From: Mycogone perniciosa
Taxonomy: Eukaryota > Ascomycota > Sordariomycetes > Hypocreales > Hypocreaceae
DNA length: 64,000 nt
NCBI GenBank assembly: GCA_025331125.1
Contig: JAOALB010000091.1
Location: forward strand, 167,635 to 231,634
Direction of reading: 5' to 3'
A program made the position numbers and the translations under genes. The first letter of the stretch is position 1. Every line of letters begins with the position of its first letter. The notes under the pieces were generated by a model. That model had not been told where the DNA came from and searched no databases. It was given only the letters and a program-made list of their open reading frames with translations. This document shows, piece after piece, positions 21,640 to 35,584 of the stretch.

Positions 21640-21850
21640 AGGAAGCCTTTATTAAGCTGCGCGCCGCAGCGTCTTTATCGGCTCCTCTTCCTGCTCTTAT
21701 AGCTCCTATTACTGCTCCTGCTCCTGCTCCAGCCCCTGCCCCTATTATTACTGCTGCTGCTTTAGTTACTGCTCCCGCTGCAGCTGCTCCCGCTGCAGTC
21801 TTTACTTTTACTTCTACTCCTATAGCTGCCTTTACTGCTATACTATTATC
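21640..21850 (-). repeat. Ala/Gly-coding low-complexity stretch near the 3' end of copia-2
   Basis: Repeated GCTCCTGCTCC/GCTGCAGCTGC-like units, far GC-richer than the rest of copia-2. Read on the element's coding strand they give alternating Ala and Gly with little else. This may be a low-complexity C-terminal extension of the polyprotein or simple-sequence expansion. It has kept G/C while the flanks lost it. Confidence 0.45.
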
Positions 21851-24800
21851 CCCTCTTTATAAAGGTTATTTAAAGTTAGCAATTATTAGTAAAGGAGATT
21901 TCTTTTAGTATATTACTATTGCCTGCTTTTAGCAGTATACTGCTTATTTCAGTAATAACTATTAATATACTCTTTAATATATTTTTTCTTTACTTTTACT
22001 ATATTATTCTAATTAATTATATACTTTACAGTTATTTAATACTTATATTAATTATATACTAGCTTTTTTAAACTATAAATAAAAATAATAATAAGGTAAA
22101 TATACTATTCTTTCTTTATATATTTATAAATTAATATAATTAAATAGCAATTTAATATAAAAAGGTATTACGCCTTTAATTTAATTTATTAAAGGAAGAG
22201 GATTTAATTTATATTAAAAAAGCAGCTGCTTTAAATAGCTGTAATAATAATGCCCTTTATATATAGGCGCGCAAAGGGTAGAAAGCTTTAAGTAATTAAT
22301 TATTGCAGTAATAAAGTATACCCTTTATAGTAAATAGCCTTTAAGCTAAAATTAAATAATTTTTTATATTCCTATATATTTTATTTTAGTAACTGTATAT
22401 CTATTAAGTTTAATAGTGCTTTAAAGTGCTTAAAATACTATTAAAAAAAGGCTTTAATAAATTTATTAATAGGTATAAAGTTAATAAAGAAATAAAAGAC
22501 TAAAAATAATCCTTTTTAATATTCCTATTAAAGCTATATATTTTATATATTAATATAATATAAGCAAATATTAATTTATATATTTTCTTTAATTATAAAA
22601 TATATAATTAACTGATTATTATAGTTAATATTTTAATTAACACTAAAATTAAATTTTATTTTTTAAAAAAGGCAATATAAACTTATTGCCTTTTTTACTA
22701 TTTAAGTAAAAGTAAATAACTCTGCTTTAATTATAAATATATTAACTATACTTTAATATATAGTATTTTATAAAATAAAGCTCAAAAAAATATAATAAAA
22801 TACTTTTAAAATAATCTTTAAATATTTATATTATTAGCGAAAAAAGTATTACTTAAGGCAGTTAAAACCTATATTTCGCTTTACCCTTTATATTAAAAAG
22901 CTAAAAAGCACTATATATATAAATAATAGATTAGCTAATTAACTGCTTTAAAGTACTTTCTATTAAAGTTAATTAAAAACTATAATAAAGTTAAAGTACT
23001 ATATACTATATTTAGCTTTATTATAATAGCTATATAAAGTATAGATTTTACTTTTTTTTAATATATTTTAATAGTTACTTTTATAGTTTATATTATAGCT
23101 TTTTTAAAGTTTATAATTAATATTAAAATTATAAAAAGCTATATTTTATTATTAAATTTAAATTATTTTATAACCTTTTTAAAATAAGTTTTATAAAAAA
23201 GGTATATTTTATACTTTTTACAGTTTTAAATAATTTTAATACTTAAAAACTATTATATATCCCCTTTATTATAAAGCTTATATTTTACTTTAAAAGCATT
23301 TAATAACTTAATATAAAAAGCTTTATTATTATAATAATATATAATTAAAATATTATCTATATAAAATATAATAAAAATCTTTTAAGTTTAGTTATAGAAA
23401 AGGCAGGGCTCTTTAAAGGTTAAGATTAACCTTTATTTCTTTAAGGTTAAAGATAATTTATTAAACTATAGTTTTAGTAAATCTTTTAATTTATATAAGG
23501 CTTTAGCGAGCTTTAAATAGATATGTAGTAGCTTAAAACTTTTAAGAAGCTTATATATAACTAATTTTAAATTTTTATCCTTTAAAATATTAAAAAAAGC
23601 ATTTTTAATATTATACTGCTTTAATTTAAAGTTAAATCTTACTATTAAAGCAATAAATATATAAAAAAAATATACTGCTAGTATAGCTATATATATACTC
23701 TCTATTATAAAGTATTTTTATAAATCCCTTTAAACTATAAATTAAGCTTTATAGTATTTTAAATTTCCATTTTAGTTAAATTTATATATAAAAACTTAAT
23801 ATATAAGTAATAGCTTTATTTTTGCCTTTAAATGTAATATTTTTTGCCAGGTTCCTTTTACGCGTAAAGAGTTAACTTTATTATATACAGCTTATTTAAA
23901 CCTAGCTTTAAATAAGTGTTTTATAAACTCCTTTTAGTCTTTTAGCAGTTTTATTAAATCCTCCTAGTAAATAGTTTACTTATTAAAAGCAATACCTTTT
24001 TAAAGGGAAGCTTTTTAATTTATTACTATATTAAAAACAGTAAATACTATTACTATACTTTTTAATTTACTATTTATTAGCTTTTATTAATTAAGCAGCA
24101 GTTAATATAATATTAAATTAAAGAGTTTTATAATTATTAAATATATATTAGGCTTATTATCCTTTAAAGTAGTGTTTAAAGTATATATTTTAGTTTTATA
24201 TATTAAAAAATATTTATTAACCTTTTTTACAGGTTATTTCCTTTAAAGTTTTATACTTTTATAAATATTAGCTACTGCTCTGCCGCTTAAGGAATTATTA
24301 GCTAACTTTTCTTTTAAGATTTACTTTTTCAATATAAAAGTAGGTAAATCTCTTATATATTAGTCTGCCTTTAGCTATAGCGGTTTATCCTCTTTTATTA
24401 GGTAGTATACCTTTAATATATAAAGCTATTCTTCTATTAGCTCTCTTTCTTTAAAGAGGGGTAAATCGCTTTTAAGAGTATTGCTTAAAGTTCCTATTAG
24501 CGCGCTGGTTTTATCTATAAAAATAAACTATTCTAAGGTAGCCTTTAATATTTAAAGACTAAAAGGTCTTTCTAGGTATATTAATAGTTTACTTAAAGCA
24601 TTTATTAAATTAATTTTAATACTTTATATAATTCTTACCTTTAAAGGTATACTCTTTTTTTTTATATTACCTATAAAGGTATCTTTTACTGCAGGAATAT
24701 ATATTAAAAAGAGTTTAAATTCTAGTTTATTTTTTTTAACTTTATTAAATAATTTATTTAATTTAATTACAGATAGCTTATCTGCGCTTTCTTTTTTACT

Positions 24801-27666
24801 ATTAAAAAAGCTAATTTTATTAAATTATATATTTTTTATAATAATTACCTTTATTAGGCAGGGTAATTAAATGCAATATATATTATTTACAGTATATCTA
24901 ATAAAATATTTAATTAAGCCTTTAGGCTTTATTTTAAATTCTCTTTTATTTTAGCTAGCTTTATAGTTTTTGTTAAGTATATAAATGCAGCAGCTATATA
25001 TATAGAGTCTGCTTTAATTTAGCTATAAGTCTGCAGACAGCTTTTTTTTTAAAAAGGGCGCGAAATTGCAGAACTATTACTTTAATCTTTTAATAGGTAA
25101 TATTATATTAAGGCTATATATAAGACTTATATTAATAATATATACTACAGCTTTTATACTTTTAGGCTATAAATTAATTAAAAGGCTTATAGCTTTAAGT
25201 ATCTTTATTAATTTATTTATAATTTCTTAACCTGCGCGCTTTAAGGCGCTATTTGGCTTATATATATAGGAAAAGGCAAACTCTAGGATAATTCTTTTTG
25301 CGTTTACCTAAATCTAAAAGTATATTAAGCCTTTAACTGCAATTATAGCTTTTTTATTATTTTATTTAAAAAAATATATTAAGATATTATATTATATTTT
25401 TACTATATTTATAAAGTTAAAGAGAGTATTAAAAACAGTATCCTATTTTTTATTTAATAAAAGGCGCATATATAACTATAAAGTGTATTCTTTTTTAAGC
25501 ATTAAAAGCTAGTTATCTTTATTATAACTATAAGGATAGTCTTAAAGATCTTAGTGCACTTTAAAGAATAGTTTTAATGCTTATCTCTTAAATGTTCTGC
25601 GAGAAATAACCTATTTTATATATATAAGAGTATAGGCTTTATACTTTATTTGTATAGTTCCTTTAATATATATATTCCTTGCATTCTTTATTAGTGCTTT
25701 AAGCGCTTCTAAGCCTAGATGTTTTAATTATAGGTGCTAGAGTTTCTTTAAGTTATTATATAGTGTTAGTAGGTTATATATTAATCTTCTCTTTTTTTTA
25801 ATATTATATAAATATAATAGTTTACGCTAGGAAAAAGGAATAAAGCAGTTATACTGCTTAAGATAATATATTTAAAGATAAGGTTAATATAAAGCGATAA
25901 GGGTTTATATTAAAGAAATAAAAGATTATACCTATACTTTACTTTCCCTATAATAGTATTTAAATTTACTATATTAGTATAAAGTATATTATTGCACTTT
26001 ATAAGCTATATTCCTGCTTTTTAAAGTTTTAATAAAAAGATAATATTAATATAAAATCCTTTAACTACAGCTATATCTATAAGCTTTACTAAGCGCGCTG
26101 CCTTTTAATATAGATTATAAAGAGTATCTTTTAATAAACAGCATCTTTTTCTAGCTATAAAATACTTAGCTTTTCCTACTTTAATATAGTTATTTTCTAT
26201 ATTTAAAATAAAAAAGCTAAAAATAAAATAATTCCTGCTATTTACTAAATAAATAGCACTATAGGTATTAAAAAGAGTGCTTTAAAAGAGGCAGTAAAGT
26301 ATATCCTATATATTAATATATATTAATATACTTATTATATATATTGCAAGGCTTATATCTTCTTTATTAATTAAGTCTAAAGAGATTAAAGCAGCTATAA
26401 CAGTTAAAGCTATACCTCTTTAAACTAAGGCTGTAAAGTTAATACCCTTTTTATTAAATTTATTGCAAAGCATATACTATTTATTTTTTTAAAGGCAAAT
26501 ATAAATTTCTATAGTTTATTATAGGTTAAAGATATATTTCCCTTTCTTATTAGGTTTTCCTTTAAGCGCAGCTAATAGTATACTATAGTCTTTTAAAGGC
26601 TAATTATACCTTTCTTATCTATATAGGTATTTTTTCCTAGCAGGAGCTTTTAAACGTATAGTATTATTTACTATAGCTTTATCTAAGCAGTTGCCGAGCG
26701 TTATATAAAGTCTGTAAATATAATTTTCTATATTTTATATACTATTTAAAAAAAGTCAACTAAATTAATTAAAGGAAAAGATTTTAGCGGTTTTACTGCT
26801 TTTAATCTAACCGTCTATATAGTATAAATAGTATAAAGTAAAGTTTAAAGTATAGTATACTTTAATAGCTTTTAAAAAAGCCTTTTAAGCAGCTATTCCT
26901 ATAACTTTAAAAAGCTTATACTTTACTGCATTTATATAGACGCGCGCCTAGTTTATATACTATACTTTAAGCCTTAGGTTTTTATACTTTATATTATATA
27001 GGGCGCGTTTATATAAAATCTGCACTTCTTTATATATTATATCCTTGCAAAGAGTTAATTATTCTTTAAGCTTCTTTATAATTTAATAAATAGTAAACTT
27101 AGCGTTTAAGTTTTTATTATTTTTATTAGCTGCTTTAATAGTAATAAAGGCTAAAGCCGTAGCTTAAATTACAGCTTTAAAGTCTGCAAAAACTAAAGTA
27201 TAAATGCTAGTATTAACTGTCTTCTATATCTATTTAAAGATTACTGCCTTAACTTTCCTCTTTTTAATATATAAGGCGATAATGTATTAATGTTTATAGA
27301 GTAGACTATTATAATAAATAAAGATATCTGTTAAAGTAGCTTCTTTTCTGAATACTTTTAAGGCAGTTTCTTTTACTTTAGCTAAAGTAAGTGGCTTTAA
27401 AGCAGGGAAATAGTTATTATCTTAATTAAAGAAATTAAGATTAACTTTATTTTAGATCCTCGCGGTAGTTATATAGTGATTTAAAACAGTAATCCATTTA
27501 ATTTACTATACTATTAAATCTAGCTTTATAAAGGTAATATCTTTTATATTATTTATTATAAAAGGTAGCTTTAAAAGCTTAAAGGCGAAGGGAAAAAGTA
27601 AAGGTAAAAATATAATATTAAGGGAAGTTTCTAGTAACTTTAATAGTTACTACCTAGGCTTATAAC

Positions 27667-27940
27667 TATCGCAAAGCGCAGTATAGCTATATAGAGTATA
27701 GAGAGAAATGGGAATAAAGCTTGAGTCTAGTAATAAATATACTGTAATAGCCTCGCTATATATATATATAGCTAATATAAAGGAAAATGTAAAATATATA
27801 CATTATAAGCGCCTATATAGTCTAATATATCGCTTACGCAATGTATATATTAGCTGGTATCTGCTATATAAGCAGATAAAAGCTCCTTAACGCTAATAAG
27901 CGCTAATAAGTAGTAGGTCCTTAGCTTACCTAACCTAACA
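27667..27940 (-). repeat. copia-2 5' LTR, 274 bp
   Basis: Right LTR of copia-2, ending CCTAACA with the GTAAT duplication directly after it. The primer site lies immediately to its left. Confidence 0.88.
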
Positions 27941-28829
27941 GTAATCTTTATTATAGGATTACGCTTATAAATACAATTTATTAGTAATTGGTTAAAAGTT
28001 TTAATATTCTGCTATAATCCTATAACTAAGTCTTTGATATAGTTAGGTTATAATATAATATCCCTTTCCTATTAGTTTTATCTTTAAGACCTATTAATTC
28101 TTTTATAAGTTTTATTTATTTATTCTTTTTACCCTTTTTATACTAATACTATAATAAATTATATTGTTAAACCTTACACTTATAAATTTAATAAGTACAT
28201 TTTACTTGCTTCTTTAATTCTTTTTAAAGGCAATCCTACTACTATACTTTACACTTTTTACTTTTAAAAGAAATTAGTTTATTAAATAATAGGTAACTCT
28301 TTACAGTACAGCAAATATATATATTAAAGCTATTCCTATAATAAAGTCAGTCGCTTTATTTTATATACTTCTTCTTTTTCCTCTCTTTTATATTTTTCTA
28401 TTAACCTTTCTAGTTATATATATATTTAAGTAATAGAAAAACTTTAAGCTAGAAAAGGATAAAGTAAATAAAAAGCTAAAAGGTCTTTATTTTTATTTAG
28501 CAGAGCTTTAATTATAGATTATAGCTGCTGCAGGGTATTTTAATTGCATTTAGTATATTAAAAAAGGTATATAAGCGATATATTAAACTTTTTAAATAAA
28601 GGCTGCAAGGTCTAGATAAAGAGGATAGTATACTGCCCTCTTTATCTATTTAAAAGGCAAAGGTAATAACTAATTTTTAGTTATTAAAGGATAAGCTGCT
28701 TAAGTTTATTAAAGGCTTTTATATATTTAATGCCTATAAAAACTTTTAATCTTTTTTAATAAGTTTATAAAGAGTTTATATAATATTTCTATAGCCTTTA
28801 ATAAATTATTAATAGTAATTAGTAAGTTT

Positions 28830-29440
28830 TAAAAAGCTTTAAACTTCTTTAACTGTTATAGGTATAAGTTAATTTTATATTGCTTATACCTTTAACAGAT
28901 TTATATAAATTTCTTTAAAGGTAATAATATACTTTAAAAAGGTAACTTTCTATATATAAAATTTGCATTTCTTTAGTTCTATAAATAGTTTAATATTTTA
29001 TAGCGTCTATAATACTTTATAGATATATTTTTTATATTCTTTAAAGGTATTTAAGAAGATTAGGATATTATTTAGGTAAATAACTATAAAGATATTGAGA
29101 TACTCTTTTAATATACTATTAATTATTTTTTAGAATATTGCTAAGGCGTTAGTAAAATTAAAAGGTATAATTAAGTATTTAAATAAACTATAATTAATTG
29201 AAAAAGTAGTTATTTATTTATATCCTTCTTTAATTTAAATAAAGTTATAAACGCCTTTAAAATCTAGTACTGTAAACTACCTTTTCCTATATAGTCTATC
29301 CTATAATTCTGTAATTACTGGTAGTAGCGTTCTGTCTTTAATAGTAGCTTTATTAAACTGTCAGTAATCTATAATTAACTATAGTTTACCTCTTTTCTTT
29401 AATATAAATATAATAAAATAGCCTATTTCTAATAAAGAGG
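28830..29440 (-). pseudogene. gypsy-X reverse transcriptase remnant
   Basis: On the minus strand the conserved Ty3/gypsy blocks are readable in order despite stops: KKRGKL then DYxQFNKATIKDRTLLPVI, LDFKGVYNL, IYLNNILIFLNTFKEYKKY and SFLKLTNYY-QFIKGY. They correspond to family blocks DYRQLNKATIK, LDLKGAYNL, YLDDILIFS and SFLGLANYYRRFI. The catalytic YLDD reads YLNN, both Asp codons changed by G-to-A (GAT to AAT), typical of RIP. Stops fall where Trp or Gln would be expected. The piece cannot be functional. Confidence 0.82.
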
Positions 29441-29468
29441 GTTAAATATACTTTTTAGCTAATATATT

Positions 29469-30049
29469 TGTTAAAAAGGAGGGCTAAAAAGTAAGGATTT
29501 TAGTGTATTTGGGTAACCTTCCTATTCTGGCTAGACCCGGAATTAGGCCCGATGCTAGGACCGAGTTCCGGAGGAACTTCGGTGTAAGTCAGGAAATTTC
29601 TATTATCTTCAACGATAACAATTAAGCTAGGACCAGCTATCCCGCCTACCCTAGACTTAATACAATGGCCACAATGGCTATTGTGAAAAATCTGACTAAA
29701 ATGGTTTCCTGTTTGTATGGCCGTGAGTCGATTTGGCCGATTTCCTATATAAATGAATTTTGCGGAAAATAGGAATAGGGCCATAAACCTAATTCTGCCA
29801 CTATATTCCTATTATCTAGTCAGAGGACTATTATAGAAGACAAAGCATTGTTTTACAATCACTTCTACAATCCAGCCGCATATACACTAGATATTCTATA
29901 GCTTTTCAGCTATTAGATTAGTTACAATTCAATTGTTTATCTATTGTTAACCCAATTAGACTCTTAGTCGTTTCCTTATTACTGTATTGTATGCAGCTTC
30001 CTAGAAGCTGCATATAAATGAGGTTCAGTATAACCTTATTATCTTAACA
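29469..30049 (+). mobile_element. Solo LTR of the copia-1 family inside gypsy-X
   Basis: 581 bp from TGTTAAAAAGGAGG to ATCTTAACA with intact TG...CA ends and perfect ATATT duplications (29,464-29,468 and 30,050-30,054). It interrupts gypsy-X internal DNA just 5' of the reverse-transcriptase trace. It is one of the least mutated copies, so it entered late or was less exposed to RIP. Confidence 0.92.
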
Positions 30050-33000
30050 ATATTATTTAAATAATCATATAGGCTTTTAAGCTCTTTTCTATTTAGATTC
30101 TAAATTTTATAGAAAGTAGTGCTAGCATTATCTTTAAGCTTAATTATATAGTTTTATTAACTATATTCTAGTAGCTTTATATTAAATATTTCTTTAAATA
30201 GCTTATTATACTTCTAGTATTCTTTAAAGATATTTTATAGTTATTTTAATAATATTATTATTTTAAAGCTTTTTATTTTAAGTATTTTATTAATATTGTT
30301 AAATATTTTCTATAAAAAGGCAATTACTTTTTAGATTTATTTATTTTTCCCTTTACTTTATTTAAGTTTTATTCTTAGGTGGATTATTTCTGTAATTAAA
30401 TTAAAGGTAACTTTTTTAATTCCTTTTATTAGCTTATTTAAAGGTTTTATATTTTAAGATTTCTTCCTTGCAGCTAAATCTTTTTTAATAGTTTTAATTA
30501 CTAGGGAAGCTTTATTATTACACTAATAAAGCTGGCTATTCTCCCAGTTAATATTAAAGTTATTGCATTTTAACTAAAAATAACCGAGAATAATATTATA
30601 CCTATTAATATTGACTATATTATAAAGAACGACTCTTTTGCATTTAGCGATTTTAAATTTCAAATAATTAGTCTTTTATTTAACTTATTTATTATTATAT
30701 ATAAAGGCTCCTCCTTTTACTTAATATAATTAATATAGTTTAGTTTTTTTTTTAAACTAAGTATAAGCGATTTATAATTATTGGTATAATAAAATTGCCT
30801 ATTACTTTATTATTTATTAATATATATAGCTAATATCCTTTAATTATTATCTTTAACTTAAAATATAGTAAATCTTTATTATTACTTTTATTATTTAATA
30901 TTTTAACAGATATAATTTATTAATTATTACTTTATAGCCTTTTTATAAGTAATATTAATTGTTTTCTAATTCTTTTTATTTTATATAGATTTTATAGTTA
31001 ATTAAGGTTCTTTAAAGTAAATATTACTTTCTTTTATTATAGGCAGTTCTTTTATTAGTAATAAAGTTAAACTAGTTTTAATACAGCTCCTTTATAATTT
31101 AATTAATCTCTTTATTTTTTAAGGCGGGTTTATACTTTATATACTTTTATATTTACTACTTTCAAAGTTTCTTTTATAGGTAAATAATGTATTTATCCTT
31201 TTAATAGTATATATAGTCTAGTAATAAATATAAAGTATTATTAGCTTATTATATATACTATTCCTTTAACTTATTTCGCTTATATATAATATACTTTAAG
31301 CTATTACACTTTAAATAGTATTATTAATTGTATTTAAACTTTTTATTATAGTAGAAATACTATTTTATTAGTTTTTCTTAGCAGTAAATATAATATCTTT
31401 TAAACTTATATTCTTTCAATCTTTATAGTTAATAATATTTCTTTAAGGTTTTATTGTTTAGTTTAATAATAATAATCTTAAACTTTTAATATTATATAGT
31501 TATAATTTATTCTTTAAAAGTATTATAATCCTACATTTATTTTATAAAATAAAATAGGATTTTAGTTAAAAATATATTATCTTTTACCTTTTTTAAAAGT
31601 ATATAATATATTTATATATAATGCAAGTAACCTAGGATATAGTATAGTGCCTTTTATAAATAAGGTTATTTATAGTATAATCTCTTTATATATAAAAATA
31701 TACTAGTTTTTTATATATAGTAAAAGTAACTAAGATAGCTTTAATAGCTATTTTATTATTAGCTTTATTTTATATATATAGCTATTTATATAAGTATAGG
31801 TTTATTTTATTTTATTATATACTTATAGTAACTTTTTTAATTAAATGTAAATAGTATTTATTTAATTTACCTTTAAAGTTACTATTTATAAGTAGTATAT
31901 TTTCTTGTTTTAAAGGTATAGTATTATATAGTAATAGTTTATATTATAAAGGGTTATTTTTATTTTTATTATTAAAATTACTACTATTAGTTTTTCCTTT
32001 ATTGCCTGCAGTCATTTAATTAAAATATTAATCATTAATTACAGTAACTATTTATTAATTTAAAATACTATTATCCCTATTTAATCTTATATAACTAGAG
32101 TTTAGGTTTTGTTCCGTTAAACTATTCAAGTATAGTAAATATTTATTTACTTTTTTTTTTAAAGATATCTTTAAGAATGAAAAATCTATATCTTAATTAA
32201 TATCCCTTTTAATTTATTATAAATATCTTTCTAGGTAATTTTAAGTATTATCTACTTTTACTTTTACTAGATTTATAGATAAAGCAGCTATTATTATAAT
32301 ATATAGTTTAATTAAATAATATATAATCAATAGCTTTTAAAATTATATTAACCTTTTATTTAGGTTTTAGTATAAGCTTTTAAGATTTATTAGTTCTCAG
32401 CTTTTATAAAGCTTTATAGTCTTTTAAAATATATTTTAACTTATTACAGCTATACTAAATAACCTTTACTTTTCCCTTTTAAATAATATTTAGATTTATT
32501 TAATTAAATCTTTTATTATTAAAGTTAATATATTTTTATTGCTTTTTACTTTAATTTATATATCTTTAATATTTATAAACTTCTTTAAATTACTATTATC
32601 TTTTTTTTATATTTAAATAAAGTTTATAAAGTAAATTATTTATATTTATATATTTTTTAGTAAATTTAATAATACCTTTATTATAAAAGAATTCATAAAC
32701 TTCCCTTTTAATTTTAATTTAAGTCTATTATAAAAGCATTTAATAAAAGTAAAGTTTCCTTATCTAACTTTAAAAGTATAGTTTTTAAAGTATATAGTAT
32801 AATTAAAATATTTTCCTTTTTAAATTAAGTTTATAAATTTACTTTTTATAGTATACTTTTTATTAATATTATTAAAGATATTTTTTAATTTTTCTTTAAG
32901 TTAATTATAGCTAGCGAATATAAGTTAGGTTTATTTATTGGCTTTACTTTTATTATTAAAGAAATCCCTTTAAATAAATTTAAACTACTTTAAGGCATTT

Positions 33001-33551
33001 CCTTTAAATTATTTAATAGTTAAAAGGACTTTATTAATTTTTATATTAAGGCTAGTTAAGAAGTAGGTAAAATAGTTATATAGTTAGGTAAAAAATAGTT
33101 AAAGTGCTATAATATTTTTATTAAAGGGTTTAAGGGGCTATATTTTAAGCGACTTTTTTAAGTCCCTTAAAGTTTAATTCCCTTTATAGTTTAGTATAAA
33201 GTTTAAAGCAGGTAAAGCTTAATTTTGTAAGTTTATAATAATTATTTACTATTATTAGATTATTTACTGAAATTTTATATTTTTAGTAATTAAATATTAA
33301 TACTATTGCTTTTATTTTATATAGTTAGCTTTTATATATTAAAAGGCTTCCTTTATATAAATATATAATTATTCCGTTTTCTTAACTTTATTTTTATCTT
33401 TACTTTTACTTATATTATTATCTTTATTACTATCCTGCACCTAGTAAAGAGGCAGAATAAAGGGTAAAGTATTAAAAGAGGATACTGCAGTAAATATACT
33501 TATAGTATTGCTTAAAATTTTTAATAGCCTTTTAAATAAAGGTCGTTAATA

Positions 33552-33939
33552 TATAATAATCCAGGTTTATTTTTAACAGTTAAACTAAGGTTTATAGGTT
33601 TATATTAACAGAGAGGTTAAAGATAAATACTCAGTAAGGTAATATGGTTATTATTTTATAGAATTAATAGTTTAGGTAAATAATTATATATTAACAACTA
33701 TTTAAATAACTATATTAAAGATTATAACTTATTTAATCTTATATATAAAGGAGATATATAATAAATCTACTTAAACTGTTTAGATTATAGTAATCCCGAT
33801 AATCTAGGATTACAGGTTTATATAGTAATCCCTTTTATAGGATTACGCTTATAGCCATAATCTATCGGTAATTAGTTAGAGGTTCCGACGTTCTGCCATA
33901 ATCCCGTAACCAGGTCTTCGATATAGTCAGGTTATAACA
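33552..33939 (-). repeat. gypsy-X 5' LTR, 388 bp
   Basis: Starts TATAATAATCCAGG (originally TGTAACAATCC) and ends GGTTATAACA. Same length as the reassembled left LTR and the related LTR at 13,366-13,753. Confidence 0.85.
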
Positions 33940-33944
33940 ATATT

Positions 33945-35422
33945 CCCTATCTTTTTAGGATACAGGTTTAATGTTAATAGTATAAGTGAACCTATTATAG
34001 CTTTTAGTAGCCCTATCTCTTTAATTAAAAAGAATAGCTCTCTTTAACAGTAAAGGGATTTGTTTATTTAAGTATAGAATATAAAATAAGAGCTTTAAGT
34101 ATAGAGGGCTTTTACTAAGACAGTAAAAGTATAGTTAAAGGGTTAAAATAATACTATAACCTAGCTATTTATTACTTTAGCTAGCTTAACTGCTGCTATT
34201 TTAAAGCTTTTATAATAGGCTATTAATTTAATATAAATAGATGCTATAGCCTTTATTTTAATATTAATATAAGCCTTTATTTTTATGCCTAAACTAATTT
34301 AAGTTTGATTTTTATTAATTCTTTGACTTTAAAATACTATTTTTACTTTAAATAATAGTTTTATTAAAGAGGCATTAAAAAAGGTCTATAGCTTTTTAGA
34401 AAGCTAAAAGCTAATAGGTCCTAATAACTTTAATTAATAAAAACAGTTTTTAAGTATTATATTAAAGGCTATAGATTATTATACTTTTATATAAAACTTT
34501 ATAGTTATTAATTCTTTATTTAATTTAAAATACGCTTTATTATTTATATTAATTAAAGATAATTTAATAGCTATTCCTACTATATTTATTACTTAGATTT
34601 AAAGCTTAAAAAGCATTTATAGTATTAAAGAGATAATATAGTTACTTTAATACTTTATAAAGAGATTCCTTTTATAAGGAATTTTATTTATTAAATTATA
34701 GTAATTATAAAAGATCTTTAATTAAATTTAATATTACTTTTAATAGCCTATTAGTTAAGCTAGCTATTTTAAAGGTTAATATTAATATATTAAATTAAGT
34801 AAATTGATATTTAAATTCTTTAAAAAAGATTTATTTTTAATAGGCTAAAAGAATTAAAGGAACTATTAGATTTAGTAAAGCTATTAGGCAATTAATTAAA
34901 GGTTTTAATATTTAGTTTTCTATAGCAGATATATTAAAAGAGACTAGGAATCTATCTTTTACTGTATATAAGGTTAATAAGGCTTTAAGGCCTTTTAAAC
35001 CCTTTAAAGATTAATTGGTACCTTTTAGATTTAAAGGTTAAAAGCTAGCTTTTAATTTTTATAAAAGGAAAGGAAATTAAAAGAGTTAAAACAATAACTA
35101 GAATTGAACTAAAAAGGATTATACTTTTATTAATATATATAATCTAATTATTAAAGGTTATAGCTTAAAAGAGATATTAAAAGATTCCTTTACTGTCTCT
35201 ATTAATAGTTTAAATAGTAATTAAGATCTTTTATATACCTTGAATATTAAAAAAGGAAAAAAGTCTTTTAATCTTTTTAAGCCTTTTAAATCTTTTAAAA
35301 AACCTAAACCCTTTAAATCTTTTATTTAAGATAGTCTATTATATACTACTAGATTTATAGTTTATATAGTTAATTCTAGGAAATAGTTTATAGACTATAG
35401 ACTTAATAATAAAGACCTAGGT
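33945..35422 (+). other. copia-1 internal region, gag part
   Basis: copia-1 sequence resumes here after gypsy-X; its first 230 bp match 12,170-12,398 of the truncated copy. No frame stays open. By position this should be gag and the start of protease. It ends at the TAGGT target site (35,418-35,422) of gypsy-Y. Lysine-rich frames in plus orientation near 34,850-35,340 look like decayed gag but cannot be aligned by eye. Confidence 0.5.
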
Positions 35423-35584
35423 TATTATAGTACACGGAACAGCGGGTTAAGGTAATATCTTTATTATGCCTTAAATAAGGCAAGAAGCTATAAAAATATG
35501 GTTCGGAGGTATAGGACTAAGCTATTATATAAAGACACATATAATACTAATAAATTATTAAAGGGCAGGTTTAGTGCTATAACA
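35423..35584 (-). repeat. gypsy-Y 3' LTR, 162 bp
   Basis: Left LTR. It matches 41,864-42,025 along its length, differing almost only by C/T and G/A (for example TACACGGAACAGC against TATATAGAATAGC). Confidence 0.85.

Larger units (their letters stand above)
20713..27940 (-). mobile_element. Ty1/copia retrotransposon copia-2, 7.2 kb, inserted in the gypsy-X LTR
   Basis: Perfect GTAAT duplication (20,708-20,712 and 27,941-27,945). Two 274-bp LTRs, 20,713-20,986 and 27,667-27,940, start TGTCGCGGAGCGCAG / TATCGCAAAGCGCAG. The minus-strand purine tract CTGGGGGGTA abuts the left LTR (20,996-20,987), and the primer site GTTATAAGCCTAGG abuts the right (27,666-27,653), so it is in minus orientation. 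A reverse-transcriptase trace reads KALYKLKDLLKL-stop-FNKLS near 23,505-23,450, the decayed form of the copia KALYGLKQ...W motif. Stops throughout; inactive. Confidence 0.88.
20435..33939 (-). mobile_element. Ty3/gypsy retrotransposon gypsy-X, about 5.7 kb of its own sequence, inserted in copia-1
   Basis: Flanked by ATATT duplications (20,430-20,434 and 33,940-33,944), and copia-1 internal sequence continues across it. LTRs are 388 bp: the left is 20,435-20,712 plus 27,946-28,055, split by copia-2; the right is 33,552-33,939. A purine tract on the minus strand (28,070-28,056, AGGAAAGGGATATTA) abuts the left LTR, giving minus orientation. Reverse transcriptase is readable on the minus strand at about 29,420-28,830. 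Only about 0.8 kb remains between it and the left LTR, too short for RNase H plus integrase, so the element is internally deleted. It carries a solo copia LTR at 29,469-30,049. Confidence 0.85.
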
